From positions 1-64,000 of the forward strand of contig NZ_JBLYUB010000026.1 in NCBI RefSeq assembly GCF_049999945.1: a stretch of 64,000 bases of DNA, given 5' to 3'. Shown in pieces: positions 8,609 to 17,864 of the stretch (its first letter is position 1; the number at the start of each line of letters is the position of its first letter). The notes under the pieces were generated by a model, which worked only from the letters and a program-made list of their open reading frames with translations, was not told the DNA's origin and made no database searches. Source of the DNA: Planosporangium spinosum. Its GTDB lineage: Bacteria; Actinomycetota; Actinomycetes; Mycobacteriales; Micromonosporaceae. The position numbers and the translations under genes were made by a program.

Positions 8609-10165
8609 TTACGCCGTCTCCGCCGGTGGCGCCGGCACGGCGGACTCCGCCGGGGTCCGCGCGGCGGGTACCTGACCGCTGCCGGCCGCCCGTACCTGCT
8701 CGGCCAGGCCGGCGAACGGGCGCACCCGCTCGACCACGGCGGGGTGCTCGGCGGCCGCGTCGTCCGAGCCACGTGCGGCTGGAACCCCCGGCTGAGCCGG
8801 CACCTGGGGACCGGGCCGGGTACCCACACCCGCCGGCTCCGGTACGGAATCGTCGCGCCGCCGCAGCGGAATGCCACCGGGCGGCCGCCGGGACAGCGCG
8901 ACGCGGTCGGCGTCGGTGAGGTCGGAGGCGCCCGTCCGGAGCGTGATCACCCCGGCGCGCGGCGTGTCCCCCACCGGCGTCTCCGCGCCCGCGGCCGGCT
9001 CGTCCTCGGCAGGCACCCCGTCCACGGGCACCTCGTCCTCCGCGGGCACCTCGTCCTCCACGGGCACCTCGTCATCGGTGCCCACGTCGGCGGCGAGCGC
9101 CAGGTCCGCCGGGACCGTCTCGACCACGGCCGGCGCCAGGTCCGGTACCGCCAACAGCGCCACGACCGGAACGGCCACCGGTGCCGCCGGCGCCCGGACC
9201 TCCTCCCGCGCCGCCGCGGCGGCGGCCGCCAGCGCGTCCCAGTCCAACGGCGCGACGGCCGTCGCGGGCAGCAGCCCGGCCACGAGCGTCTCGACGACCT
9301 CGGCCGCGTACGCCCCGCTCGGGTCGTAGTCCGGGTCGAAGACGGTGATCTCCACCCCGAGGCAGTGTGGGGTCGCCACCAGGCCCGCCAGCAGCAGCTC
9401 GAGTTCGGTGTAGGCGATACCGCCCGGGTCCGGGGCGTCCACGGCCGGCATCACGGCCGGGTCGAGCACGTCGACGTCGAGGTGCACCCAGTACCCGAGA
9501 CAGTCGCTGAGCAGACCGCGCGCCCACTGCGCGGAGCGGGCCGGGCCCTCGGCGCGCAGCTGCGGCACCGCGCGGTAGGCGATGCCGGCCGTGTGCAGGT
9601 CCAGCCGGTGCTCGTCGTGGCCGCGGATGCCGAGCACCACCACGTCGCTGTCCCGGACGTACGGCCGGCGGTTCTCGATGGCCGCCAGATCGGCCTGCCC
9701 CCGCCCGGTGACCAGCGCGAGGTCCTCCCCGGCCGCCGCGCCGACGTAGGAGGCGTTGCCGGGGTGCCGGAAGTCGGAGTGCCCGTCGATGTAGACCAGG
9801 CCGATTCGACCGTCCAGGTCGGCCGCCCGCCGGTTGACCGCCAACGCGCTGCCGATCAGGATCGAGCAGTCCCCGCCGAGGACCACGGGGAACTCGCCCC
9901 CGTCCAGCAGGGTGCCGATCCGGTCGGCTAATCGCCGCGAGTACCAGGCGATCTGCTCCGCGTGCGCCACCCCGTCACCCGGGCGCCAGTCGCCCGGGTC
10001 GTACCGCGGTGGCGTCACGCAGCCCGCGTCGCGGGCGGACAGCCGCCCCACCAGGCCGTGGTCGCGCAGTGCGCCGGGGGCTTTCGCACAGCCGGGCACC
10101 GAGGTCGCGGTCGGTGGCCGCAACCCCAGGTTGGACGGAGCGTCGAGGACGGCGATCCGGCGCAA
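8609..10165 (-). CDS. Arginase/agmatinase-family ureohydrolase-like protein with acidic C-terminal tail
   Basis: Residues 1 to about 320 follow the arginase fold. GGDCS (97-101) replaces the usual GGDHS, DGHSD (127-131) replaces DAHxD, and HLDVDVLDP supplies Asp230, Asp232 and Asp235. Most of the dimanganese site is therefore present, but the first ligand position is Cys rather than His, so the substrate cannot be named. From about 325 to 518 is a proline-, alanine- and acid-rich tail with repeats of the type DEVPxE, unusual for the family (about 300 residues) and probably disordered. Start TTG 10165 lies 16 nt after the thioredoxin gene and has no clear ribosome-binding site; the start is uncertain. 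Probably co-transcribed with the thioredoxin gene. Confidence 0.8.
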   Translation of the reverse strand: MRRIAVLDAPSNLGLRPPTATSVPGCAKAPGALRDHGLVGRLSARDAGCVTPPRYDPGDWRPGDGVAHAEQIAWYSRRLADRIGTLLDGGEFPVVLGGDCSILIGSALAVNRRAADLDGRIGLVYIDGHSDFRHPGNASYVGAAAGEDLALVTGRGQADLAAIENRRPYVRDSDVVVLGIRGHDEHRLDLHTAGIAYRAVPQLRAEGPARSAQWARGLLSDCLGYWVHLDVDVLDPAVMPAVDAPDPGGIAYTELELLLAGLVATPHCLGVEITVFDPDYDPSGAYAAEVVETLVAGLLPATAVAPLDWDALAAAAAAAREEVRAPAAPVAVPVVALLAVPDLAPAVVETVPADLALAADVGTDDEVPVEDEVPAEDEVPVDGVPAEDEPAAGAETPVGDTPRAGVITLRTGASDLTDADRVALSRRPPGGIPLRRRDDSVPEPAGVGTRPGPQVPAQPGVPAARGSDDAAAEHPAVVERVRPFAGLAEQVRAAGSGQVPAARTPAESAVPAPPAETA

Positions 10166-10181
10166 CGCGTTCGCGCCCGGC

Positions 10182-11135
10182 CTAGAACAGCGCGTTCGCC
10201 AGCGCGCGACGCGCCGCGGCGACCGCGGGATCGTCGGGACCGGCCATCACGAACAGCGACAGCAGGTGCTTGCGGACCCGCTCGCGGTCGTCGCCGGAGG
10301 TACGCCGGACGAGGTCGACGAGGCGCCGGTACGCCTGCTCGGCCTGGCCGCTCAGGACCTCCACGTCGGCGGCGAGCGTCTGGGCGTCGACGTCGTCCGG
10401 GTTGGTCGCCGCTTCGGCGAGCACCGCCCGCGGGTCGACCCCGGAGACCCGGCGCAGCAGGCCCACCTGGGCCAGGCCGGCCTCGGCCGCCTGGTCGGCC
10501 GGGCTGTCGGCCAGGATCTTCTTGTACGCCTGCTCGGCGACGTCCAGGTCGCCGTTGACCAGCGCGTCGTCGGCGGCCTCCAGGCGCGGGTCCTCCGGCG
10601 TGGCGACCTCCACGCCACCGGCCTTCAGCACCGCGTCGATCCACTGGCGTAGCTGGGTCTCGGGCACCACACCGGTGAACGCGTCGACGGGCTGACCGCC
10701 GACGATCGCGTACACCATCGGGATGCCCTGAACCCGGAACATCTGGGCGATCCGGGGGTTGGCGTCCACGTCGACCTTGGCGAGCACCCACGAGCCGCCG
10801 CCCTCGACCGCCAGCTTCTCCAGGACCGGCGACAGCTGCTTGCAGGGCCCGCACCACTCGGCCCAGAAGTCGACCACCACGGGGGTGGTCATCGACCGCT
10901 CGAGCACTTCCCGCTGGAAGGTGGCCTCGGTGACGTCGATGACGGCCGCGCCCGACCCCGGCGCGGCCGGCGCGCGGTCGCCCGGCGCGGCGGCACCGGC
11001 GGCACCGGCGGCGGTCGAACCCGGGGAGGCAGCCGGCGTGGACGCCCGTTGACCAGCCGCCGAACTGGCGCGCAGCGCTCCGAGGTCCACCGCTCCGCGG
11101 GTGAAAATCGAAGAACTCGTCCGTGGATCGCTCAT
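10182..11135 (-). CDS. Thioredoxin-domain TPR protein, YbbN/CnoX-like
   Basis: A 317-residue cytosolic protein. An Ala/Pro-rich N-terminal linker (1-60) is followed by a thioredoxin domain with WCGPCK (Cys95 and Cys98) and then helical repeats ending in the YbbN-type C-terminal domain. In other bacteria such proteins act as chaperone-like holdases that protect proteins during oxidative stress; transfer of that role is by family. The complete CxxC motif suggests redox activity, unlike E. coli YbbN. It lies upstream of the arginase-family gene with only 16 nt between them, and its own upstream gap contains the icmA terminator, so a promoter should lie near 11136-11170. Confidence 0.88.
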   Translation of the reverse strand: MSDPRTSSSIFTRGAVDLGALRASSAAGQRASTPAASPGSTAAGAAGAAAPGDRAPAAPGSGAAVIDVTEATFQREVLERSMTTPVVVDFWAEWCGPCKQLSPVLEKLAVEGGGSWVLAKVDVDANPRIAQMFRVQGIPMVYAIVGGQPVDAFTGVVPETQLRQWIDAVLKAGGVEVATPEDPRLEAADDALVNGDLDVAEQAYKKILADSPADQAAEAGLAQVGLLRRVSGVDPRAVLAEAATNPDDVDAQTLAADVEVLSGQAEQAYRRLVDLVRRTSGDDRERVRKHLLSLFVMAGPDDPAVAAARRALANALF

Positions 11136-11172
11136 GGTCCCTAGTCTGGCACGTTGGCGTCTGGCGTGTTCA

Positions 11173-11207
11173 ACGCCGCCCGCAAGGATGTACCCCGCGG
11201 GCGGCGT
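11173..11207. terminator. Intrinsic terminator after icmA
   Basis: A perfect 11-bp stem, arms 11173-11183 and 11197-11207 (ACGCCGCCCGC and complement) with a 13-nt loop, just downstream of the icmA stop on the minus strand and upstream of the thioredoxin gene. Confidence 0.75.
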
Positions 11208-11244
11208 CGGGTGTCCGACAGCCGACCGAGCGGCACGCCGGGGA

Positions 11245-12918
11245 CTAGAACCGGGCCGGCTCGCGGTACACGCCCCACTCGTCCCGGAGCGCGTTGCAGA
11301 TCTCGCCGAGGGTCGCCTCGGCGCGGGCGGCGTCCAGCATCGCGGGGACCATGTTCTCGTCGGTGCGCGCCACCCCGACCAGGCGGGCCAGGGCGGCCGT
11401 CACGGCGTCGTCGTCGCGCGCGGAGCGGCGCTCGGCCAGTACCCGCTTCTGTTCCCGCTCGACCTCGTGCGAGATCCGCAGGATCTCCAGCTCGCGGGCG
11501 ACCGTGCCGGTGTGGCAGTTCACCCCGACGATCTTCTTGTCGCCCTTCTCGAGGGCCCGCTGGTAGGCGAACGCGCTGTCGGCGATCTCGGACATGAACC
11601 AGCCGTCCTCGATCCCGCGCAGTAGCCCTGCGGTGATCGTGCCGTCGCCGCCCATGTCCCGGATCCGGGCGAAGATCTTCTCGGCCTCGGCCTCGATCCG
11701 GTCGGTGAGGGCCTCGACGTACCAGGAGCCGCCGAGCGGGTCGGCGACGTTGACGACCCCGGTCTCCTCCATGAGCACCTGCTGGGTCCGCAGCGCGATC
11801 TCGGCCGCGGAGTCGGTGGGCAGCGCCAGCGTCTCGTCCAGGGCGTTGGTGTGCAGCGAGTTCGTGCCGCCCAGGACGGCGGCGAGCGCCTCGACGGCGG
11901 TCCGCACCACGTTGTTGACCGGCTGCTGCGCGGTCAGCGACACCCCCGCGGTCTGCGTGTGGAACTTCAGCCACAGGGCCTTCTCGCTGGTGGCGCCGTA
12001 CACGTCGCGCAGCCAGCGGGCCCAGATCCGGCGGGCGGCGCGGAACTTGGCGATCTCCTCGAAGAAGTCGACGTGCGCGTCGAAGAAGAACGACAGCCCC
12101 GGCGCGAAGACGTTCACGTCCAGGCCGCGCGACCGACCCAGTTCCACGTACCCGAAACCATCCGCGAGGGTGAACGCCAGCTCCTGGGCGGCGGTCGCCC
12201 CGGCCTCCCGGATGTGGTAGCCGGACACCGACAGCGGCTTGTACCGGGGGATCTCGTGCGCGCAGTACTCCATCAGGTCGCCGATCAGGCGAAGGTGCGG
12301 CTCGGGGGCGAACAGCCACTCCTTCTGGGCGATGTACTCCTTGAAGATGTCGGTCTGCAGCGTGCCGTCGAGCTTCGAGGTGTCGGCGCCCTGGCGCTCG
12401 GCGGCCACCAGGTACATGCAGAAGATCGGCACCGCCGGGCCGGAGATCGTCATGGACGTGGTGATGTCGGCGAGCGGGATCCCGTCGAACAGCACGTCCA
12501 TGTCGGCGGCGGAGTCGATCGCGACGCCGCAGTGGCCGACCTCGCCGAGGGCCTGCGGGTCGTCGGAGTCGCGCCCCATCAGCGTGGGCATGTCGAAGGC
12601 CACGGACAGGCCCCCGCCACCGGCGCCGAGCAGCATCTTGTACCGGGCGTTGGTCGCTTTCGCGTTGCCGAAGCCGGAGAACTGCCGGATGGTCCAGGCC
12701 CGGCCGCGGTAGCCGGTCGGGTACAGGCCGCGGGTGTACGGGTACTCCCCCGGCCAACCGATCCGCTCGAATCCGGGCACGTCGGAGCCGGGTGGTGGCC
12801 CGTACACCGGGCCGACCGGCGATCCCGACAGCGTCGTGAAGTCGGCGTCGCGTTTGGGTGCGGCGTCGTAGCGTCGCTGCCAGCGCTCGCGTCCGGCCTC
12901 GATCTCCTGGGCGTCCAT
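11245..12918 (-). CDS. icmA: Isobutyryl-CoA mutase-type large subunit (B12-dependent acyl-CoA mutase)
   Basis: A 557-residue substrate-binding TIM-barrel subunit without a cobalamin domain, so it needs a separate small subunit, which is not in this window. Two positions known to separate isobutyryl-CoA mutase from methylmalonyl-CoA mutase are Phe80 (in TIRQFSGF) and Gln198 (in EYIAQKEW). Both have the isobutyryl-CoA identity, and even the numbering agrees with what I recall for Streptomyces cinnamonensis IcmA. The predicted reaction is isobutyryl-CoA to n-butyryl-CoA, linking valine and fatty-acid carbon. Start ATG 12918 has GAGGGGG about 9 nt upstream. An 18-bp operator-like palindrome (12982-12999) lies 64 bp upstream, next to a TAGTAT -10-like element. 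Related 2-hydroxyisobutyryl-CoA mutases differ at other residues, so substrate range needs assay. Confidence 0.9.
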   Translation of the reverse strand: MDAQEIEAGRERWQRRYDAAPKRDADFTTLSGSPVGPVYGPPPGSDVPGFERIGWPGEYPYTRGLYPTGYRGRAWTIRQFSGFGNAKATNARYKMLLGAGGGGLSVAFDMPTLMGRDSDDPQALGEVGHCGVAIDSAADMDVLFDGIPLADITTSMTISGPAVPIFCMYLVAAERQGADTSKLDGTLQTDIFKEYIAQKEWLFAPEPHLRLIGDLMEYCAHEIPRYKPLSVSGYHIREAGATAAQELAFTLADGFGYVELGRSRGLDVNVFAPGLSFFFDAHVDFFEEIAKFRAARRIWARWLRDVYGATSEKALWLKFHTQTAGVSLTAQQPVNNVVRTAVEALAAVLGGTNSLHTNALDETLALPTDSAAEIALRTQQVLMEETGVVNVADPLGGSWYVEALTDRIEAEAEKIFARIRDMGGDGTITAGLLRGIEDGWFMSEIADSAFAYQRALEKGDKKIVGVNCHTGTVARELEILRISHEVEREQKRVLAERRSARDDDAVTAALARLVGVARTDENMVPAMLDAARAEATLGEICNALRDEWGVYREPARF

Positions 12919-12981
12919 GTGTCGGATCCCCCTCGCCGTGCGACGTTCGTGACGTCCTTCACACCGATACTAGGGGAGAAA

Positions 12982-12999
12982 CCTGAACGATCGCTAAGG
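12982..12999. promoter_or_regulatory. Operator-like palindrome upstream of icmA
   Basis: CCTGAAC GATC GCTAAGG fits the consensus CCTTAAC-N4-GTTAAGG shared with four other acyl-CoA gene promoters in this window. It overlaps a possible -35 region upstream of a TAGTAT element on the minus strand, the position expected for a repressor site. Confidence 0.6.
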
Positions 13000-13030
13000 A
13001 AGTGGTGACCGGCCCACGGCGTCGCCCGCT

Positions 13031-13051
13031 CCGGGGGCCGATCACCCCCGG
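13031..13051. terminator. Hairpin over the stop codon of the ABC operon
   Basis: CCGGGGG (13031-13037) pairs with CCCCCGG (13045-13051) around a 7-nt loop that contains the stop codon of the last ABC gene. It probably ends the minus-strand ABC operon. Confidence 0.55.
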
Positions 13052-13689
13052 ACCAGCACGGCACACCCGTCGGCCAGCCGCAGCTCGGCGTCGCAGGCCG
13101 CGGCGGCCTGCGGGTCGTGCGTGGCCAGGACGACGGCGGCGCCGCGCCGCGCCTCCTCGCGCAGCAGGTCGAGCACCACCTGCCGGTTGGCCGCGTCCAG
13201 CTGGCTGGTCACCTCGTCGGCGAGGACGACGTCGCCGCGCATCGCGAGCCCCCGGGCCAGGGCGGCACGCTGCTGCTGCCCACCGGACAGCTCCTCGACC
13301 AGGTGGCCGGCCTGGTCGGACAGGCCCAGCCGGGCCAGGGTCGCGGCGGTGTCCCGGTGCGCCTGCGCCGCACCGGCCCCCGCGGCGACCAGCGCCACCA
13401 CCACGTTCTCCTCGGCCGTCAGGACCGGCGCCAGCCCGTTGTCCTGCGGGATCAGGACCACCCGGCAGGCCAGCGCGTGGTCGTGGTCGCGCAGCGGGGT
13501 ACCGCCGACCGCCACGCTGCCACGCCGCGGCCGCACCAGCCCCGCCATCGCCCACAGCAGGGTCGACTTGCCGGCGCCCGACGGGCCGGTCACCGCCAGC
13601 AGCCGCCCCGGCCCGACCGCGACCGACACGTCGGACAGCACCGGCGCGTCGAGGTCGTAGGCGAGGGTGACGTCATCGACGCTGAGCAT
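13042..13689 (-). CDS. ABC transporter ATP-binding protein (second ATPase of operon)
   Basis: A 215-residue cytosolic ATPase of the LolD/MacB type. Walker A is GPSGAGKST, the signature is LSGGQQQR, Walker B is VVLADEVTSQLD and the switch His is in THDP. Start ATG 13689 begins 17 nt inside the end of the upstream ATPase gene, so the two are translationally coupled. With the FtsX-type permease it forms a three-gene operon. Substrate is unknown; such systems export lipoproteins, peptides or antibiotics, or signal for cell-wall hydrolysis. Having two ATPases for one permease suggests a heterodimeric motor. Confidence 0.88.
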   Translation of the reverse strand: MLSVDDVTLAYDLDAPVLSDVSVAVGPGRLLAVTGPSGAGKSTLLWAMAGLVRPRRGSVAVGGTPLRDHDHALACRVVLIPQDNGLAPVLTAEENVVVALVAAGAGAAQAHRDTAATLARLGLSDQAGHLVEELSGGQQQRAALARGLAMRGDVVLADEVTSQLDAANRQVVLDLLREEARRGAAVVLATHDPQAAAACDAELRLADGCAVLVRG

Positions 13690-14620
13690 CAGTACTCTCC
13701 ACGGTGGAATTGCCCGAGGGTACGAGCAGCACGCTGCCGTCATCGCACAGCTCGACGCCGAGCAGGGTCCCGGGCGGCACCGCGCGCAGCACCTCCTGCG
13801 GCAGGTGCACGGCCCCGTCGCGCCCCACCACGGCGTAGTCCTCGCCGCGGCGGCCTTCGGCGCCGACCCGCCCGTCCCGGATGGTCACGGTCCGGTCCAT
13901 CCGCCGGCCCGCCTGCGGGTCGTGGGTCACCACCACGACGGTCGTACCGGTGCGGTTGACCGCCTCGAGCGCGGCCAGCACCTCGTCGCGGGCCCGGCTG
14001 TCGAGCTGGCTGGTGGGTTCGTCGGCGAGCAGCAGCCCCGGTCGCGCCGCGAGCGCGACCGCGAGCGCGAGCCGCTGCCGGTCGGCCGGCGCGAGGGCTT
14101 TCGGGCGCAGCCGGTGCCGGCGCCGGTCGGTCAGCCCGACCAGTTCCAGCACCTCGCGCGGGGCGGGCAGCCCGCGGGCGGGCCGGGCGGCGCGCTGGGC
14201 GAAGCGGACGTTCTGCTCGGCGCTCAGGTACGGCAGCAGGTTGCGATCGGCGCCCTGCAGGACGACACCCACCTCGGTGGCGCGCATCCGCTGCAGCTCG
14301 GCGTCCCCGGCGCGGGTCAGGTCGTGCCCGCCGACGCTGATCCGGCCGGCGGCCGGCCGGATCAGCCCGGCCAGCAGCGACAGCAGCGTCGACTTGCCGG
14401 CCCCGGACGGACCGAGCAGCGCCACCGACTCGCCGGCCGCGATGTCGAGGTCCACCCCGGCGAGGGCGACCACGTCGTAGCCCTCCAGCCGGTAGATCGA
14501 CACCACGCCCCGGCAGGTGACGGCGAGGCCGGGCGCGGCGTCCCGGTGGTGCGTGCCGGAGCCGGCGTCCCGGCGGGCGGACACCGTACCGGCGGCGCCG
14601 GCCGCGTGCTGACCTCTCAC
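13673..14620 (-). CDS. ABC transporter ATP-binding protein (first ATPase of operon)
   Basis: A 315-residue ATPase with Walker A GPSGAGKST and Walker B LLLADEPTSQLD. The signature segment reads LAPADRQRL rather than LSGGQ, so one composite ATP site may be degenerate, complementing the canonical partner encoded next. The C-terminal 70 residues after THDP are an extension. GTG 14620 overlaps the permease stop in a GTGA junction, the reason for this start. The open frame extends upstream but is only a shadow of the permease gene there. Confidence 0.85.
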   Translation of the reverse strand: MRGQHAAGAAGTVSARRDAGSGTHHRDAAPGLAVTCRGVVSIYRLEGYDVVALAGVDLDIAAGESVALLGPSGAGKSTLLSLLAGLIRPAAGRISVGGHDLTRAGDAELQRMRATEVGVVLQGADRNLLPYLSAEQNVRFAQRAARPARGLPAPREVLELVGLTDRRRHRLRPKALAPADRQRLALAVALAARPGLLLADEPTSQLDSRARDEVLAALEAVNRTGTTVVVVTHDPQAGRRMDRTVTIRDGRVGAEGRRGEDYAVVGRDGAVHLPQEVLRAVPPGTLLGVELCDDGSVLLVPSGNSTVESTDAQRR

Positions 14621-17600
14621 CGCAGCCCCTCCCGCAGCCGGTCCGGCGTGGCCCGGCCGGCCATCCGCAGCACCGCCGCGACGGCGACGGCGAACCCGAG
14701 CACGGTCACGCCCAGCGCGACCGGCAGCACGCCGAGGGCCGGCCGGTACCCCACCGCGCGGGCGGTCCCGACCGTCACCAGGGGCAGGCCCGGCAGCATG
14801 ACCGCCGCGCCGGCGACCCCGGCGAGCAGGCCGACCAGCAGCGGCACGCCCAGCAGCAGCCGGTACTCGCGCAGCACCGCCCGGCGCAGCACGCCCGTGC
14901 GCACGCCGGCGACCCGCAGCGCCGCCAGCTCGTAGCCGCGTGCCCGCGCCCCCACGTACGCCGTCACCACGACCACCCCGACGGCGAGCAGCAGCGCGGT
15001 CGCGCCGGCGAGCAGGTACAGCCACAGCCCGAGCGCCGGGGCGCGCCGGCCGAGCTGGTCGAGGTAGCCGGCCATGGTCTCGGTACGCAGCACCGGCACG
15101 CCGGCCGCGCCGAGCCGGGCCGCGAGGTCGCCGGGGGCGGCGGCAGAGGCCCACACCTCGTACCGCAGCGCACCGGGGTCGGCCAGCGCCGAACCGCGCT
15201 CGGCCGCCCGTACCGCGTAGTCCAGGTCGAACAGCAGCCCGTGCCGGCCGGCGCGGGGCAGCACCGCGCCGCGTGCCGCGACGGCGAAGGCGAGCGGCTG
15301 CTCGGCCAGCCCGGGGAACCGGAACTCGGCCGCGTGCGGATCGTCGGCCGGGGCGGTACCGGCGAGGACCGCCGGCAGCGTCTCCGGCGCGTCGGCGTAG
15401 TCCACCAGCACGTCACCGCGGTCGGCCGAGGACACCTCGATCCGCAGGGCGGCACCGGGCCGGACGGTCACCTCGGTCTGCGCCGGGTGCCGGCCGGCGC
15501 GCCACCGGCCCGCCTCGTCGAACGCCACCGGCACCGGGGCGGTACCGGTACGCACGCCAGTGACCGACAGCGCCAGCGTCACCGGCTCGGCACCGGGTAC
15601 GGCGCGGGCCAGGGCGAAGCCGGTCAGCCGGCACCCCTGGGCACAGCCGGCCGGTAGCGCCGCCCGGTACTCGTGCGGGCCGCGGACCAGCGCACCGAGC
15701 GGTACGGTGCGCGCCGGCCCGCCGGGCGCGGCGACCACCGCCGCGAGCTGGACCGGCCGCGCGGGTGGCGGCTCGACCGTCGCCGTCACCGCCAGGTCAC
15801 CAGCGGTCAGCGTGAGCGCCGGCGCGACCGGAGGGTGCAGCCGCCGGGCGAGCGCGTCCAGCGCCGCCCGGTCGTACCCGCGCCACACCGCCACCTCCGG
15901 CAGCCGTTCGGCCTGGACGCCGAGCAGCTCCACCGAGCCGTCGCCGTAGCGCTGGCTGGTGCGGACCACCGTCATGGTGTGGCCGCCCGGGTCGGCCCGG
16001 GCGACCGCGGCGGCGAGGGCGTCCGGATGGTCGGCGGCGACGGTGTAGACCCGCTGCGCGCCCAGGGCGTCCGCGGCGTGGTCGCGGCGGGCCACCGCGG
16101 CGACGTCCCAGGCCGTGGCGGCGAACGCCAGCAGGGCGACGGCGACCGTCACCGTCACCGCCAGGCGCTGCCCGGCCGGCCGGCGCGACAGGTGCGCCGA
16201 CGACAGCAGCGTGACCAGCCGGCCCCGGCGGCGGGCGGCGGGCAGCCGCAGGCGCGACCAGATGCCCAGGACCCGTGCCGTGGCGATCCCGGCCACGACC
16301 GCGAGCAGCGGCGGCGCGAGCAGGGCGAGTGGCGCGGACCGGTCGCTGACGGCGGCGACGAGCGACGCGGCGGCGAGCGCCACGACGACCCCCTCGGCGA
16401 CCCCGGCCCGGCGCGCGGACCGGCCGGGGACCCGGCGCAGCAGCGCCAGTACCGGCCGGCGCACAGTGCCCCGGCCGGCGAGGGCGGCCGCGGCCACCGC
16501 ACCCAGCAGCGCCACCCCGGCGGCGGCGAACGCGGCCGGGCGGACCTGGGCGTGGGTACCCGCGGCGAGGACGAACCGGGCCGCCACCTCCACCACGACG
16601 ACGCCCACCAGCAGCCCGACCGGCGCGGCCGCCGCGATCAGCAGCAGGGCCTCGCCGAGCCCGAACCGGACGGTCCGGCCGGCCGGGAAGCCGCGCAGCT
16701 TCGCCAGCGCGACCTCCGGGCCGCGCTCCTCCACCAGCGCCGCAACCAGGCCGAACAGCACGAACCAGCACAGCGCGAGCAGGGGTACGGCGATGACCGG
16801 CGCGGTCCGGCCGATCGCCGCCTGGTCGGCGGCCGCGTCGGCGAGCACCGACGGCAGCGCGGTCGACAGTTCCAGGTCGTCGGCGCGCACCCGGTTGACC
16901 AGGGCGCGCACGCCCTCGCGCAGCGCCGGCACGTCGTCGAGCGCGATCCCGGCGGTGTCGAGCCGGTACTCCAACCGGGTCGACAGCGCGGCCGACCGCT
17001 CCAGCCGCAGGTCGTCCTGGGCGTTGGTGAACACCGCGTCGAGGCGCTCGGCGGCACCGCCGGTATCCGCCGGGTCCGCCCCGAAGTAGACGGTCCGGCC
17101 CCAGTACGCCTCGGCCGGGTCGTTCGGGGTGTACAGGCCGACCACCCGCAGCCGGTGCGGGTGCCCGGCGCCGGAGCCGCCCAGCTGCGTGTCGACGAGG
17201 TCACCGAGGGCGATGCCGGCCGCCCGGGCCGAGCGCTCGCTCACCGCCACCTGGCCCGCCTCGGTCGGGCACCGGCCGGTCAGCCGGAGGTGGGCGCAGA
17301 CCCCGTCCCGAAAGGCCAGCCGCGCCGCGAGACGGTCATCGCGCGAGACGAGCGTGACCTCGGTGTCGACGGCGGCGACCGGGCGTTCCAGCCGGTCGGC
17401 CACTCCCGCCCGGCCGGCCAGGGCGGCGTCGACGGCCCGGCGGATCTCGGTGGTGTCGAGGTACGCCGACGGCGACTCCTGTGCCGTACCCCGTGCGGCG
17501 ACGACGAGCGTCGTGGCGTCCGGTGGCGCGGAGCGCAGCGCGTCGGTGAGTACCGACTGCTGGGCGGCCCGGGCGTACACCGGCGCGAGCACGGCGGCGG

Positions 17601-17697
17601 TCGTCGCCAGCAACGCCAGCACGAACACCACGAGCGAACGCCCGGCCCGGTACCCGATCCCCCGCAGCATGACGGTCCAGGCCGTCAACCTCGTCAC
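14617..17697 (-). CDS. Large FtsX-type ABC transporter permease
   Basis: A membrane protein of about 1026 residues. It has an N-terminal membrane segment after GYRAGRSLVV, a long extracytoplasmic region, a block of several membrane helices in the middle and a second set at the C-terminus (PALGLWLYLLAGATALLLAVG onward). This is the double-FtsX layout of MacB-like exporters. GTG 17697 was chosen because VTRLTAWTVMLRGIGYRAG gives a normal start and GGAG/GAAGGG lies upstream; an ATG at 17769 would add 24 residues. It is first in the operon with the two ATPases. The substrate cannot be told from sequence. Confidence 0.85.
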   Translation of the reverse strand: MTRLTAWTVMLRGIGYRAGRSLVVFVLALLATTAAVLAPVYARAAQQSVLTDALRSAPPDATTLVVAARGTAQESPSAYLDTTEIRRAVDAALAGRAGVADRLERPVAAVDTEVTLVSRDDRLAARLAFRDGVCAHLRLTGRCPTEAGQVAVSERSARAAGIALGDLVDTQLGGSGAGHPHRLRVVGLYTPNDPAEAYWGRTVYFGADPADTGGAAERLDAVFTNAQDDLRLERSAALSTRLEYRLDTAGIALDDVPALREGVRALVNRVRADDLELSTALPSVLADAAADQAAIGRTAPVIAVPLLALCWFVLFGLVAALVEERGPEVALAKLRGFPAGRTVRFGLGEALLLIAAAAPVGLLVGVVVVEVAARFVLAAGTHAQVRPAAFAAAGVALLGAVAAAALAGRGTVRRPVLALLRRVPGRSARRAGVAEGVVVALAAASLVAAVSDRSAPLALLAPPLLAVVAGIATARVLGIWSRLRLPAARRRGRLVTLLSSAHLSRRPAGQRLAVTVTVAVALLAFAATAWDVAAVARRDHAADALGAQRVYTVAADHPDALAAAVARADPGGHTMTVVRTSQRYGDGSVELLGVQAERLPEVAVWRGYDRAALDALARRLHPPVAPALTLTAGDLAVTATVEPPPARPVQLAAVVAAPGGPARTVPLGALVRGPHEYRAALPAGCAQGCRLTGFALARAVPGAEPVTLALSVTGVRTGTAPVPVAFDEAGRWRAGRHPAQTEVTVRPGAALRIEVSSADRGDVLVDYADAPETLPAVLAGTAPADDPHAAEFRFPGLAEQPLAFAVAARGAVLPRAGRHGLLFDLDYAVRAAERGSALADPGALRYEVWASAAAPGDLAARLGAAGVPVLRTETMAGYLDQLGRRAPALGLWLYLLAGATALLLAVGVVVVTAYVGARARGYELAALRVAGVRTGVLRRAVLREYRLLLGVPLLVGLLAGVAGAAVMLPGLPLVTVGTARAVGYRPALGVLPVALGVTVLGFAVAVAAVLRMAGRATPDRLREGLR

Positions 17698-17788
17698 CCC
17701 TTCGTCTCCACTCGCGCCGTCCGCGAGGGGCCCACCATAGCGAGGGATCGAGGTCGCTGAGAAGATCACCGGCCCGGGTGAGGATCAC

Positions 17789-17864
17789 GGCCTGGCTGTC
17801 GAGGCCGGCCGGCAGATCGCGGGCAGGTGGCCTAGCCGTCGAGGCCGGCCAGCAGATCGCGGGC
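17789..17864. repeat. 40-bp-period duplication of the meaB 3' end
   Basis: Two 36-bp copies (17789-17824 and 17829-17864) differ at three positions. The second copy contains the meaB stop codon and last codons; the first lies just beyond it. It looks like a partial tandem duplication of the gene's end. Confidence 0.85.

Noticed and set aside
15673..17760. 695-codon open frame opposite the ABC permease
   Set aside because: Gly/Arg/Gln-rich antisense shadow of a clear membrane protein.
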